Assembly (NCBI GenBank): GCA_035293565.1
Contig: DATGMP010000006.1
Coordinates: forward strand, 51,210 to 115,209
Direction: 5' to 3'
DNA length: 64,000 nucleotides
Origin: DATGMP01 sp035293565
GTDB lineage: Bacteria; Pseudomonadota; Alphaproteobacteria; BOG-932; Roseiterribacteraceae
In this document: piece by piece, positions 7,344-16,162 of the stretch
Layout: the number at the start of each line of letters is the position of its first letter
Position numbering within the stretch: the first letter of the stretch is position 1
The notes under the pieces: generated by a model
Databases searched by the model: none
The model's input: only the letters and a program-made list of their open reading frames with translations
What the model was told of the DNA's origin: nothing
Made by a program: the position numbers and the translations under genes

Positions 7344-9167
7344 ATGTGCGGGATCGCCGGATATTTCGATCTTCGGAGCGGGGATGGAGCTCTCGGGCCT
7401 ATGCTCGCCGCGTTGCGTCATCGCGGTCCCGACGACGAAGGCCGCCATGATGATCGGCCTGTGCATCTCGGCATGCGGCGCCTGTCGATTGTCGACCTTG
7501 CCGGCGGCCATCAACCATATCTGAACGAGGATGGCGAGATCGTCGCCGTGTTCAACGGCGAAATCTACAACCATCAAAGTCTTCGCGCCGATCTGACAGC
7601 GCGCGGCCACCGGCTGCGCAGCCATCATGCCGATGGCGATGTCATCGTCCATCTCTACGAGGAGATGGGCGACGATTTCGTCGATGTGCTGAATGGCATG
7701 TACGCCATCGCACTTTGGGACCGACGCCGACAGCGACTGGTGCTCGCACGGGACAGGGTCGGTATCAAACCGCTTTACTATGCCGAGCATCCGGACGGGC
7801 TCGTCTTCGGTTCCGAACCCAAAGCGTTGCTTCGCCATCCCGCGATCGGTCGGGATGTCGATCCTGTGGCCCTGCATCACTACTTCACCTTCAAGAATGT
7901 ACCTGCGCCGCATTCGGCGTTTGCGATGATCAGGCAGTTGCGGCCGGGCGAGCGTGCAGTTTTCACGGACCGCCGCCTGGATCTGTCACGCTATTGGCGG
8001 CCGGTGTTTCGCGAGGACGACACGCTGGATGAAGCCGAGGCGACGGCGACGCTCCGCACCTTGATCGAGGACAGTGTCGCATTGCAAATGCAGGCCGACG
8101 TCCCCGTGGCCGCATTTTTGTCGGGCGGTGTCGACTCCTCGGCCGTCGCCGCGCTCGCCTCGCAGAGAGCGGGCGGCCGTCTAAAAACATTCACGCTGGT
8201 GTACGACGCCGGCATGGCCGGCAAGGACGCTGACCGCATCCATGCGCGCGAAGTGGCTGCGAGGTACGGCACCGAGCATATCGAACACCTTGTCACCGCC
8301 GATGCCGTGCCGCCGGCGATGGAGTCGATACTCGACGCGTTCGACGAGCCATTCTCCGGCGTGATGTCGACCTATTTCCTGAGTAGCGCCATCGTACGCC
8401 ACGCCAAGGTGGCGCTCTCGGGCGACGGTGCCGACGAACTGTTCGGCAGCTATCTGCCCCATCGCTTGGCGCAACCGTTGGCGGCCGTCGCCGCAGGCTC
8501 CGATCCCGCCGTCGCCGAGTTCAGTCACGAAACCCTCGAACTGTTATTGGCCCGCGGCGACGAGGCCGCACGACGGATGGGGCAGTATCTAGCCGACGAC
8601 GCCGCGAAGCGCGCGCTCTACAGCCCGATCATGAGGCATTTGACGGATGGGGTGGCAAGTGAAACCCTGGTCCGCCATCTCTATGCGGAAAGCGGGACGG
8701 CCGATCCGCTCAATCGCGCCCTCAGCGTCGATCAGGCGACCCTTCTGCCCGACCAGGTGCTGGCATTCGTTGACCGGCTGTCGATGGCCCATGGGCTTGA
8801 AGTTCGTCCGCCGCTCCTCGACCATCGTCTCGTCGAGTTCGCCGCCGCCGTCCCCGGCCGGCTCAAGATTCGAGGCGCACGAGTGAAACATCTTTTCAAG
8901 CGCGCCGTTGCGGATTTACTGCCGCCGGCGGTGGTCGATCGGCCGAAGGAAGGCTTCGTGATGCCGATCAATCGATGGATGCGCGACATTTTGAGCGACT
9001 TCGTCCGAAGCGCTTTTGCCGGGCCCGCCCTCAGGCGGCAGCCTTGGCTCGATCCGCGCGCAGTGACAGCGCTCGTCGACGCCCATTATGCCGGTCGGGT
9101 GGATGCTTCGAGCCGGGTGTGGAACCTGGCGCTGTTCCTGCACTGGTGGGAGCGGATGGCACTATGA
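7344..9167 (+). CDS. asnB: asparagine synthase-type glutamine amidotransferase (AsnB family)
   Basis: A 607-aa class II amidotransferase. Cys2 in MCGIAG is the glutaminase nucleophile and begins an Ntn-hydrolase domain (about residues 2-200, with VFNGEIYNH). The synthetase domain carries the PP-loop SGGVDSS at 260-266, which adenylates a carboxylate so that ammonia can form an amide. Length matches the family. In a housekeeping role it makes asparagine. Here it lies inside a sugar-modification operon next to WbqC and an aminotransferase, where AsnB homologues are known to amidate uronic acids or other glycan carboxylates, so that role is inferred. The stop overlaps the next start in ATGA. Confidence 0.85.
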   Translation: MCGIAGYFDLRSGDGALGPMLAALRHRGPDDEGRHDDRPVHLGMRRLSIVDLAGGHQPYLNEDGEIVAVFNGEIYNHQSLRADLTARGHRLRSHHADGDVIVHLYEEMGDDFVDVLNGMYAIALWDRRRQRLVLARDRVGIKPLYYAEHPDGLVFGSEPKALLRHPAIGRDVDPVALHHYFTFKNVPAPHSAFAMIRQLRPGERAVFTDRRLDLSRYWRPVFREDDTLDEAEATATLRTLIEDSVALQMQADVPVAAFLSGGVDSSAVAALASQRAGGRLKTFTLVYDAGMAGKDADRIHAREVAARYGTEHIEHLVTADAVPPAMESILDAFDEPFSGVMSTYFLSSAIVRHAKVALSGDGADELFGSYLPHRLAQPLAAVAAGSDPAVAEFSHETLELLLARGDEAARRMGQYLADDAAKRALYSPIMRHLTDGVASETLVRHLYAESGTADPLNRALSVDQATLLPDQVLAFVDRLSMAHGLEVRPPLLDHRLVEFAAAVPGRLKIRGARVKHLFKRAVADLLPPAVVDRPKEGFVMPINRWMRDILSDFVRSAFAGPALRRQPWLDPRAVTALVDAHYAGRVDASSRVWNLALFLHWWERMAL

Positions 9168-9721
9168 TGGATCATCGGTTGATCGTTTCGCTTGAAGGGT
9201 CTTTGGTCCGATTGCGGCCTGTCGAAGCCGGTGATGTCGACGCGGCTCAAAGCTGGCACAACGACCCCGCGACACGCGACTCACAGCTCGGATATCCGTT
9301 TCCGGTCAGTCGGTCGATGGAGGAGGCCTGGCTTGCCAAGGCTCAGCGGAGCGATGGTCGCGGCGCCACCTTCGCCATTCTTCGCCGAGGCGCTCAATTG
9401 ATCGGCTTCACGATGTTCGACGATATTCACTGGCCGGCACGGTCGGCCCGGTTCGGCATTACCATCGGCGACGGCACGGCGCGGAGGCAGGGGTTCGGCC
9501 GCGAGACTCTATCCTTGATGCTCAAATATGGCTTTCTGAGCCTCGGTCTCGAACGCGTCTGGCTGGAAGTCGTCGCGTTCAACGCTCCTGCCGTCTCCCT
9601 TTACGAAGCCGCCGGCTTCGTTCGCGAAGGCTGTTTGCGTTCTCACGCCTATGTCGGCGGTCATCGGCACGACGTGCTTGTCCTTGGCTTATTGCGCGGC
9701 GAATGGCGCGATTCGCCGTGA
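9164..9721 (+). CDS. GNAT-family N-acetyltransferase
   Basis: A 185-aa GNAT acyltransferase of the RimJ/RimL-like kind. It has LVRLRPVEAGD at the N-terminus, GRRQGFG-like acetyl-CoA binding in RRQGFGRETL, and the closing NAPAVSLYEAAGFVREG block that is characteristic of the family. It transfers an acyl group from CoA to an amine. The DegT aminotransferase in the same operon would create an amino sugar, so N-acylation of that sugar is a reasonable role, by analogy with PseH-type enzymes. The start overlaps the asnB stop (ATGA) and its own stop overlaps the WbqC start. Confidence 0.8.
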   Translation: MMDHRLIVSLEGSLVRLRPVEAGDVDAAQSWHNDPATRDSQLGYPFPVSRSMEEAWLAKAQRSDGRGATFAILRRGAQLIGFTMFDDIHWPARSARFGITIGDGTARRQGFGRETLSLMLKYGFLSLGLERVWLEVVAFNAPAVSLYEAAGFVREGCLRSHAYVGGHRHDVLVLGLLRGEWRDSP

Positions 9722-10443
9722 CGGTGCTGGTCGTATTGCAACCCGGCTATCTGCCTTGGCTCGGCTATTTCGATCAACTCGCGCGGGCCGATCTGTTCGT
9801 GCATTACGACGACGTGCAATTCGACAAAAACGGCTGGCGCAATCGCAATCGGGTCAAGGGTCCGGAAGGACCCGTGTGGCTCAGCGTGCCGGTGTCTCAG
9901 CCCCAGCATGGTCAGCGAATCGATGAGGTGCGGATCGACAATCGTCGTCCCTGGGCGCGCAAGCATGTCGCGACTCTCACGCAATTTTACGCTCGCGCGC
10001 CCTACCGCGATGCCTATCTGCCGGCGCTTGCCGATTTGCTTCAACGCGATTGGGAGAAATTGGTCGACCTTGACCTCGCGGTCATCGCGCTGATCAGCGG
10101 CTGGCTCGGTATTACGACGCCGACGCGCCGCGCCTCTCAATTAGCGCTTTCCGGAGACCGCAACGACAGGCTGGTGGCGCTCTGCCGGCAATTCTCGGCC
10201 GATCGCTATCTCAGCGGTGACGCGGCTCAGGGCTATCTCGAACCGGACCTTTTTTCGAAGGCCGGCGTCGACGTCGAATGGCAGGCATTCGATCACCCGG
10301 TCTACGCCCAGCCGTTCGGCGCCTTCGTCTCCCACCTGTCGGCGATCGACATGATTTTCAATGCCTGGGCCCCCGGTCGCCGGCTTGCGCGTCGTGAGGA
10401 ACTATCCGCCGCTCTTTTCAACCAGCAGGCCGCCTGTGGCTAG
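9718..10443 (+). CDS. WbqC family protein
   Basis: A 241-aa member of the WbqC family, found mainly in O-antigen, flagellar-glycan and other surface-sugar clusters. The N-terminal LQPGYLPWLGYFDQLARAD, the VHYDDVQFDKNGWRNRN block and the LSVPV strand are typical family features. The biochemical role of the family is not settled; its repeated placement with DegT enzymes points to a sugar-modifying step, possibly amino acid attachment. The GTG at 9718 is chosen because it overlaps the upstream stop as GTGA and puts the family's N-terminal strand at the start; an ATG at 9703 would add five residues. Confidence 0.8.
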   Translation: MTVLVVLQPGYLPWLGYFDQLARADLFVHYDDVQFDKNGWRNRNRVKGPEGPVWLSVPVSQPQHGQRIDEVRIDNRRPWARKHVATLTQFYARAPYRDAYLPALADLLQRDWEKLVDLDLAVIALISGWLGITTPTRRASQLALSGDRNDRLVALCRQFSADRYLSGDAAQGYLEPDLFSKAGVDVEWQAFDHPVYAQPFGAFVSHLSAIDMIFNAWAPGRRLARREELSAALFNQQAACG

Positions 10444-11629
10444 TTTTCGCATTCCTTTCTACCGTCATGATCTCGGCCAGGCAGAGCTTGACGAAGTCGC
10501 CCGCGTGCTTGACGGCGACATTCTCACAACGGGCGAAACGGTTGCCGAGTTCGAGCGCCGCTTCGCCGCGCTGCTTGGTCGGCGTCATGCGCTGGCCGTG
10601 ACGAGCTGCACCGGCGCGCTGCATCTCTCGTTGTTGGCGCTCGGCATCGGTGCAGGCGACGAGGTCATTACGACGCCGATGAGCTTTGTTGCCACCGCTA
10701 CTGCGATTATCGAGGCTGGCGCTACGCCGGTCTTCGTCGATGTCGAACCCGATACCGGCAATATTGACGCAAGCCGTATCGAGGCGGCGATCACGCCCAA
10801 AACCCGCGCCATCATGCCGGTCCATCTTTACGGTCTCATGTGCGACATGCGGGCGATCGCGGCGATCGCCGACCGTCATGATCTCGTGGTGCTCGAGGAC
10901 TCCGCCCATTGCATCGAGGGTCGCCGCGATGGGCTCACGCCCGGCGCGGTCGCCAAGACGGCGTCGTTCAGCTTCTACGCGACAAAGAACATGACGTGCG
11001 GCGAAGGCGGCGCCTTGGTTACCGACGACAGCGCACTCTACGAGCGCCTGAAGCTCTGGCGGTTGCACGGAATGACACGATCGGCCGCTGAACGCGCGAG
11101 CCAGAACTACGCTCATTGGGACATGATCCAGATGGGCTGGAAGTACAATATGAGCAATATCGAGGCGGCGTTGCTGCTGCCTCAGTTCGCCCGCCTCGAC
11201 GCGAAGCTCGCGCAGCGTCAGGCGTTGGCGCGGCGCTATCGAGCCGGCCTTGCGGGTCTACCCGGTATCGTCGTCCCGGCCGAACGCCCCGACAGCATCC
11301 ACGCCTATCATGTGCTGCCGATCTGGGTATTCGACGGGCCTGGTCGGGACCAGGTCATCGCGGAGCTCAATCGGCGCGGCGTCGGCGCGGTGGTGAACTA
11401 TAATCCCATTCATCTGATGAGCTATTTCGTCGAACGCTTCGGTTTCCGTCCGGGTGACTTCCCGATTGCCGAGCGTCTCGGTCGGGCGGTCCTGTCGTTA
11501 CCGTTCTATCCGGGCATGGGCGATCAGGAGGTCGACGATGTCGTCGGCGCCGTTGCAGAGATCGTCACCGGGACGGCGTCCGAGAGAGGCCTTGGGGGAG
11601 CGCCGGCCAATGCGAGATCCGCCGCATGA
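10436..11629 (+). CDS. DegT/DnrJ/EryC1/StrS-family sugar aminotransferase
   Basis: A 397-aa PLP-dependent aminotransferase of the DegT family, which converts a keto-sugar nucleotide to the amino sugar using glutamate or glutamine. The PLP lysine is K184 in FYATKNMTCGEGG. The LEDSAHCIEG block supplies the Asp that contacts the pyridine nitrogen, and the TSCTGALHLSL stretch binds phosphate. The start is the GTG at 10436, overlapping the WbqC stop by 8 bp. It is the last gene of the operon and is convergent with dinB. The divergent dehydratase at 3398-4432 would supply the 4-keto substrate. Confidence 0.85.
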   Translation: MASFRIPFYRHDLGQAELDEVARVLDGDILTTGETVAEFERRFAALLGRRHALAVTSCTGALHLSLLALGIGAGDEVITTPMSFVATATAIIEAGATPVFVDVEPDTGNIDASRIEAAITPKTRAIMPVHLYGLMCDMRAIAAIADRHDLVVLEDSAHCIEGRRDGLTPGAVAKTASFSFYATKNMTCGEGGALVTDDSALYERLKLWRLHGMTRSAAERASQNYAHWDMIQMGWKYNMSNIEAALLLPQFARLDAKLAQRQALARRYRAGLAGLPGIVVPAERPDSIHAYHVLPIWVFDGPGRDQVIAELNRRGVGAVVNYNPIHLMSYFVERFGFRPGDFPIAERLGRAVLSLPFYPGMGDQEVDDVVGAVAEIVTGTASERGLGGAPANARSAA

Positions 11630-11651
11630 GGCTCCGACAAGGCCGCAGCGC

Positions 11652-12899
11652 TCAAAGGTCCTTTTCGGCCAGCGTGCGAAATGCGTCGGGAACGGAACGG
11701 TGAGTGCTTAGCGCTACCGACGCATATCCGATTGCGTCCCATCCGAAGCGATCGCGGATCCGGTCGACGGCGCAGTCGGCCATCCGACGCGCCATGCCTC
11801 TCTTGGTGCCGGGACGGCGCGCTTCGTCCGCGAGTCCGAGCGGGAGCTCCAGCTGCAGATCGCAGTGCTCCTCGAGATGCGATACCGAAATGGCCAGCAG
11901 CGAGATGACCTTCTCGTCGGGATAGTCGACGAGCACCGCGCGGACCAATTCTTCGGCGACCTCGGCAAGGATCACGGTTGCAGAAATCGGCGCGTCGAGC
12001 GTCACCGAGCGCGTTACGGATTGCAAGTTGGCGAAACGAACACGCGCCGTAACCGTTCGCCCGGACTTGGACTTGGCCCGCAAACGGGTCGCGATTCTGT
12101 CGGCGAGATGGAGAAGAGTGGGACGGAAAACGCGCTCCTCCGCGGGTTTTCGGCCGAGCGCCGACTGCGCCCCTGCCGATCCGGCCCGCCGGTCCGTCTC
12201 AATATTCCGCGGATCGCGATTCCAGGCCAGCGCGGCCAGCTTCTCTCCGGCTGCCGGTCCGAGCAGCCGTTCGAGCGACGATCCTGGGGTGTTCGCCAAC
12301 TGCCCGATCGTCAGCACGCCCTTCTCGGCCAAGCGCGCGGCGGTCACCGGGCCCACGCCCCACATGAGCTCCACCGGGAGGCGGTGAAGGAATTCGAGTT
12401 CGGTGTCGGGATCAACGACCACAAGCCCGTCGGGCTTTGCCACTTGGGAGGCAATTTTCGCCAAATGCTTGGTCCGTGCAACGCCAACCGAGATCGGAAG
12501 GCCGAGCTCCGCTCGCACGCGGCGGCGGATCGCCCGCGCGATTTCGATTGGCGGGCCGAAGAGATGCGTGCAACCCCTGACATCGGCGAAGGCCTCATCG
12601 ATGGAAATCCGCTCGACAAGGGGGGTGAAATCCTCGAGCACCTTTATGGCGGCATCGCCCAATCGCCGATATTGCTCGAAGTGCCCGCCGACGAAAGTCA
12701 GCTGCGGGCAGAGTTCCCGCGCCTGCTGTCCCGGCATGCCGCTTCGGATCCCGAAAGCCTTGGCCTCGTAGGAAGCTGCGAGCACGACGCCGCCGCCGAC
12801 GGCGATGGGTTTGCCGCGCAAGGCGGGGTCGAGCAGCTGCTCGACCGAGGCATAGAAGGCATCCAGGTCTGCATGGAGGATGGTGGCTGTCGTTTCCAT
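11652..12899 (-). CDS. dinB: DNA polymerase IV (Y-family translesion polymerase)
   Basis: A 415-aa Y-family polymerase that copies past damaged bases. Palm-domain metal ligands are in HADLDAFYASVEQ (Asp11, Asp13) and SIDEAF (99-104). The VGVARTKHLAKIAS and MWGVGPVTAARL blocks are the expected thumb and helix-hairpin-helix regions. QLELPL at 349-354 is close to the consensus for binding the beta sliding clamp. A LexA box lies 39 bp upstream, so SOS control is expected. The gene stands alone, convergent with the DegT gene and divergent from rpoH. Confidence 0.93.
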   Translation of the reverse strand: METTATILHADLDAFYASVEQLLDPALRGKPIAVGGGVVLAASYEAKAFGIRSGMPGQQARELCPQLTFVGGHFEQYRRLGDAAIKVLEDFTPLVERISIDEAFADVRGCTHLFGPPIEIARAIRRRVRAELGLPISVGVARTKHLAKIASQVAKPDGLVVVDPDTELEFLHRLPVELMWGVGPVTAARLAEKGVLTIGQLANTPGSSLERLLGPAAGEKLAALAWNRDPRNIETDRRAGSAGAQSALGRKPAEERVFRPTLLHLADRIATRLRAKSKSGRTVTARVRFANLQSVTRSVTLDAPISATVILAEVAEELVRAVLVDYPDEKVISLLAISVSHLEEHCDLQLELPLGLADEARRPGTKRGMARRMADCAVDRIRDRFGWDAIGYASVALSTHRSVPDAFRTLAEKDL

Positions 12900-12937
12900 C
12901 CGAACGTCCGGCTGTCCGCCTCAAATCGCCAACTCAA

Positions 12938-12952
12938 GAACATAATACGAAC
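12938..12952. promoter_or_regulatory. LexA (SOS) box, alphaproteobacterial type
   Basis: GAAC at 12938-12941 and GAAC at 12949-12952 are separated by exactly seven bases, the direct-repeat GAAC-N7-GAAC form recognised by LexA in alphaproteobacteria. It is 39 bp upstream of the dinB start. The distance to rpoH is about 180 bp, so dinB is the likely target. Confidence 0.8.
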
Positions 12953-13131
12953 ATGGGGTGGAAATCGTCAATTACCTGGAATTACGTCCCTCTTGAATGT
13001 TCCGCCAAGGTTCCCATCTATAGCTCTGTCGGAGTCCGATTGACGCGGCGGGCGGGTGCCTGCGCCTCACGGGGCCGTGGGCAAGGTGCCGCGGCCAAAG
13101 AACCTCCGAGCATGCTGGAGACATCGACACA

Positions 13132-14019
13132 TTGACGACAATCGCTGAAGGGGTGGGCTCGCCGCTCGCCCTCTACCTGGCCGACGCGGCCCGGTATTCC
13201 TACCTCACGCTCGAACGGGAAAAGACGCTGGCGTTCGCCTGGCGCGACCGCAAGGACGAGGCTGCCCTTAAAGAGCTGATCGGCAGCCATCTGCGCCTGG
13301 TGATCAAGATCGCGCGCGGCTTCCTGGGCTACGGCCTGCCGATCGCCGAGCTGATCGCGGAGGGCAATGTCGGCCTGATGCAGGCCGCTCAGAAATTCGA
13401 TCCGGACCGCGAAGCGCGGTTCGGCACCTACGCCACCTGGTGGATCCGGGCGGCGATCCAGGAATATGTGCTGCACACCAGCTCGGTCGTGAAAATGGGC
13501 ACTACGGCGGCGCAGAAGAAGCTTTTCTTCAATCTGCGCCGACTGAAGGCCGAAGCCGGCTGGCAAGGGCAGGGCGACATGCCGTCCGAACTGGTTGCGA
13601 AAATCGCGACTGAGCTCGATGTGCCGGAAAAGGACGTCATCGAGATGAACCGCCGCATGGCGGGCGCCGATGGCTCGCTCAACGCGACCATGACCGGCGA
13701 GGGCGACACCGAATGGCTGGAGCGGATCGCCGACGATCGGCCCGACCAGGAGACCCGCATCGGCGAGGCCGAAGAGCTAGCTGCGCGGCGGCGCCTCCTG
13801 GGCGACGCCATGGCAAAGCTGAACGACCGCGAACGTGAGATCATCCTGCGCCGCCGTCTCTCCGAGGCTCCGGAGACGCTGGAGGAACTCGGCCATCGCT
13901 TCAAAGTCTCGCGCGAGCGCATTCGGCAGGTCGAGGAGAGCGCGCTCGGCAAGCTTCGCAAGGCTATGCTGGCGGCCGCCCGATCACTCCGTCTGCCGCA
14001 TCAGTTGGCGGAGGTCTGA
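13132..14019 (+). CDS. rpoH: RNA polymerase sigma-32 (heat-shock sigma factor, RpoH family)
   Basis: A 295-aa group 3/4-like sigma factor of the RpoH family. Region 2 reads LIAEGNVGLMQAAQKFDPDREARFGTYATWWIRAAIQ, followed by the RpoH-box-like TAAQKKLFFNLRR, which separates RpoH from RpoD. Region 4 has LEELGHRFKVSRERIRQVEESALGKLR for -35 recognition. The likely start is TTG at 13132. Alphaproteobacteria often carry two or more RpoH copies, and the N-terminus here differs from the usual RpoH1, so this may be an RpoH2 serving oxidative or photo-oxidative stress; that is inference. Confidence 0.88.
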   Translation: MTTIAEGVGSPLALYLADAARYSYLTLEREKTLAFAWRDRKDEAALKELIGSHLRLVIKIARGFLGYGLPIAELIAEGNVGLMQAAQKFDPDREARFGTYATWWIRAAIQEYVLHTSSVVKMGTTAAQKKLFFNLRRLKAEAGWQGQGDMPSELVAKIATELDVPEKDVIEMNRRMAGADGSLNATMTGEGDTEWLERIADDRPDQETRIGEAEELAARRRLLGDAMAKLNDREREIILRRRLSEAPETLEELGHRFKVSRERIRQVEESALGKLRKAMLAAARSLRLPHQLAEV

Positions 14020-14074
14020 TCGCTTTTGCGCGCCGGCGGTTGAATTGTCTGCCGGAGACGCCAGCTTCTTTCCT

Positions 14075-14317
14075 ATGGCTACCGTGATCGACAAGCCTGT
14101 AACCGCTGCCCGGGTCCGGCAGATGTTGGGCGATCTCGATGATGTCACGATCGCCCGCATCGTGGCGCTCGGCGCGACCGAGGCCGAGGTGCTGGAAGCA
14201 TTCCAATGGGCTAGCGCGGACGACGAACTCGGCACCGAGACCGAGCGCCTTCCGGCCGGCCGGGTAGGCGAAATCTACGAGATTCTCCAGTCCGAGCTGC
14301 CGGACGAGGAGCAGTAG
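14075..14317 (+). CDS. 80-aa conserved hypothetical protein after rpoH
   Basis: A small acidic, helical protein (AARVRQMLGDLDDVTIARIVALGATEAEVLEAFQW...) starting at an ATG 55 bp after rpoH and probably cotranscribed with it. No membrane segment, signal peptide or metal site is seen. Codon use matches the neighbours. Function unknown. It ends 8 bp before a convergent gene. Confidence 0.6.
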   Translation: MATVIDKPVTAARVRQMLGDLDDVTIARIVALGATEAEVLEAFQWASADDELGTETERLPAGRVGEIYEILQSELPDEEQ

Positions 14318-14325
14318 CGCTCGGA

Positions 14326-14982
14326 TCAGGCCGCGCGTTTGCTGCTCGTCTTCTTCTTGCTGACCCTGGCGGGCTTGGCGGCCTTTTTCTTGCTCTGCAG
14401 CTTCGCGAGCCGCCGGCCGATCGCCTTGTCGAGCTTTTTCATCGAGACGCCCGGCGGCACCCTGCCGTCCCGCACGGCCGCCAACATGCGCGTCATCAGC
14501 TCATAATCATGCTCGTCGCGATAGGGCTTGAGGTCGAGATCGGCGGGGACGTCGGTCAGCTGCTCGCTGTCGGCTTCCTTCACATATTTCTGCATGAAAC
14601 GGTCATATTCGCGCCAGGAGACGCGGTCGGCGCGCACGGCGGCCTCCTCGGCGCGGGTCGCGATCTGGTGTGCGTGCAGATAATGGAGGCCGAGCTGATC
14701 GATGAGGGTCTTCTCGACCTCCTCATGCAGGATCAGATAACGGTCGACCTCGATCTCGCGGCCTTTGTAGGTGAAGCTTTTGGGCAGGTGGCGGTCGATA
14801 TAGATGGTCTTTCCGTCGGCGCTGTACCCCGCGAGATAGGGGATGTCGTGGATCCGGTCGAGGACCTTGACCCGTCTGACGATCGCATCGAGCGCTCGGT
14901 CGATCATCAGGCTCGACACGTACCATTCGGGCACGCGGAGCTTCTTGTGCGGGGCCTTGGGGTGACAGCAGGGCTCGGGCAT
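14326..14982 (-). CDS. conserved hypothetical protein with HEE motif and lysine-rich tail
   Basis: A 218-aa protein of unknown function. The middle has ILHEEVEKTLID followed by LGLHYLHAHQIATRAEEAA, an HE...H...H...E set of possible metal ligands that resembles a zinc-peptidase-like site without matching HExxH exactly. The C-terminal 45 residues are Lys/Ala-rich (LQSKKKAAKPARVSKKK), like a nucleic-acid-binding tail. The ATG at 14982 follows a good GGAAGGGGG ribosome site. It is monocistronic and convergent with the preceding gene. A metal-dependent hydrolase or a phage-related protein are both possible; neither is shown. Confidence 0.65.
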   Translation of the reverse strand: MPEPCCHPKAPHKKLRVPEWYVSSLMIDRALDAIVRRVKVLDRIHDIPYLAGYSADGKTIYIDRHLPKSFTYKGREIEVDRYLILHEEVEKTLIDQLGLHYLHAHQIATRAEEAAVRADRVSWREYDRFMQKYVKEADSEQLTDVPADLDLKPYRDEHDYELMTRMLAAVRDGRVPPGVSMKKLDKAIGRRLAKLQSKKKAAKPARVSKKKTSSKRAA

Positions 14983-15308
14983 CGCGCATCCCCCTTCCTG
15001 TCCCGCATGTCGCGGGATTCGGTTCGTCTGGCGCGTCAAGTCATATCTCAAAGTCCGGCGCGGGTCACGGATGCCCGATTCTGCTTGTCGAAACACGCGC
15101 TGGCCTTCGTCGACGTCGCAAATTTGGCAGCCACCACGCCTCGCTCGCTTTATGTGTTTTTGCATACGCCGCATCCCGCGATGCCCAAATCTGATCCTAT
15201 CGGGCAAGAGGCTGAATCATGAGCCTCCGTACGCGAAACGCGCTCTGAGTCCGACTCTGGCATCCTGCGCCGAATGTCTTAATCTGGCGGGAAACGGGGG
15301 GCGATCGA
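14983..15308. other. intergenic region, divergent promoters
   Basis: About 325 bp between two divergent genes. It should hold both promoters. No strong palindrome, known riboswitch or terminator was recognised. Confidence 0.4.
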
Positions 15309-15869
15309 ATGCGCAAGGAAATCGGCCAAGAGGAGAATGGACTACAGGCGTTGCTGGCGCGCGAGGCGATCCGCGAGCTCGTGGGCTCCTATTCGCGCGG
15401 TGTGGACCGGCAAGATTTCGCGCTGCTCCGAAGCCTCTACACGCCCGAAGCAATCGAAGACGACCATGGCGGGGCCTATAGCGGCTCCGCCGAGGGCTAT
15501 GTCGACTGGCTGGAGCGGGTGATGGTCAGGGTCGAGAACAGTGCGCACCTGGTGCACAGCCATTTGATCGCGCTCGAAGGCTCTGAGCGCGCTCAGGGCG
15601 AGGTCTATGTCAGCGGCCATAGCCGCTTGCGGCTCGAAGAGGGCGGATTCGAGGATCTGACGCACGGCATGCGCTATCTCGACCATTACGCCAAGTGGAA
15701 CGGGCGCTGGCTGTTCGCGCGGCGGACCGTAATCGTCGATTGGCTGACGGCGGGGCCGACGCAATGGGCGCCCGAGCGGCCGGACACCCGCGATGCCGCG
15801 TTCGGCCGGCCGGGGTCCGCCGACCCATCCTATCGCGTTCTGGGGCATCCTTTCTTTGCCCGCCGGTGA
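15309..15869 (+). CDS. SnoaL-like (NTF2-fold) protein
   Basis: A 186-aa protein of the SnoaL_4-like, NTF2-fold group. The N-terminal LLAREAIRELVGSYSRGVDRQDFALLRSLYTPEAIED helix-turn and the later DHYAKWNGRWLFARRTVIVDW strands are typical of the group, which includes aromatic-compound and polyketide cyclases, dehydratases and isomerases as well as non-enzymatic members. The active role is not predictable from sequence. It stands alone; the GGGGGGCGATCGA before the ATG is an acceptable ribosome site. Confidence 0.75.
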   Translation: MRKEIGQEENGLQALLAREAIRELVGSYSRGVDRQDFALLRSLYTPEAIEDDHGGAYSGSAEGYVDWLERVMVRVENSAHLVHSHLIALEGSERAQGEVYVSGHSRLRLEEGGFEDLTHGMRYLDHYAKWNGRWLFARRTVIVDWLTAGPTQWAPERPDTRDAAFGRPGSADPSYRVLGHPFFARR

Positions 15870-16162
15870 GCCCCGGGCGCTCGGGCCTTGCGGAACGGCC
15901 GAGCATCCGCCGACGAGAAAAGCGCCGGTTCGTTGATTTCGGTCAGCGACAATTCGTTATCGCTGCCGTTCATTTCAGTGATGACCCCGCCTAGCTTTGC
16001 CGCCGACGCGGCGACTCTCTAGGATTTTCTTGTAAAAGCCGGCGAGACATGGATGGATTACAGCGCCGGAAATATCGGTGCTGGACAGGCAGTAAAAGCC
16101 TGTATTCGGCGAGCGCAATGAACGTGCTAGGCTGCAGGAAAGATCGAGGCCCGGAGAGCAAC

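Noticed and set aside
12953..13131. Small coding frames between dinB and rpoH
   Set aside because: They lie in the divergent promoter region and their translations are Arg/Ala-rich with no recognisable motif.
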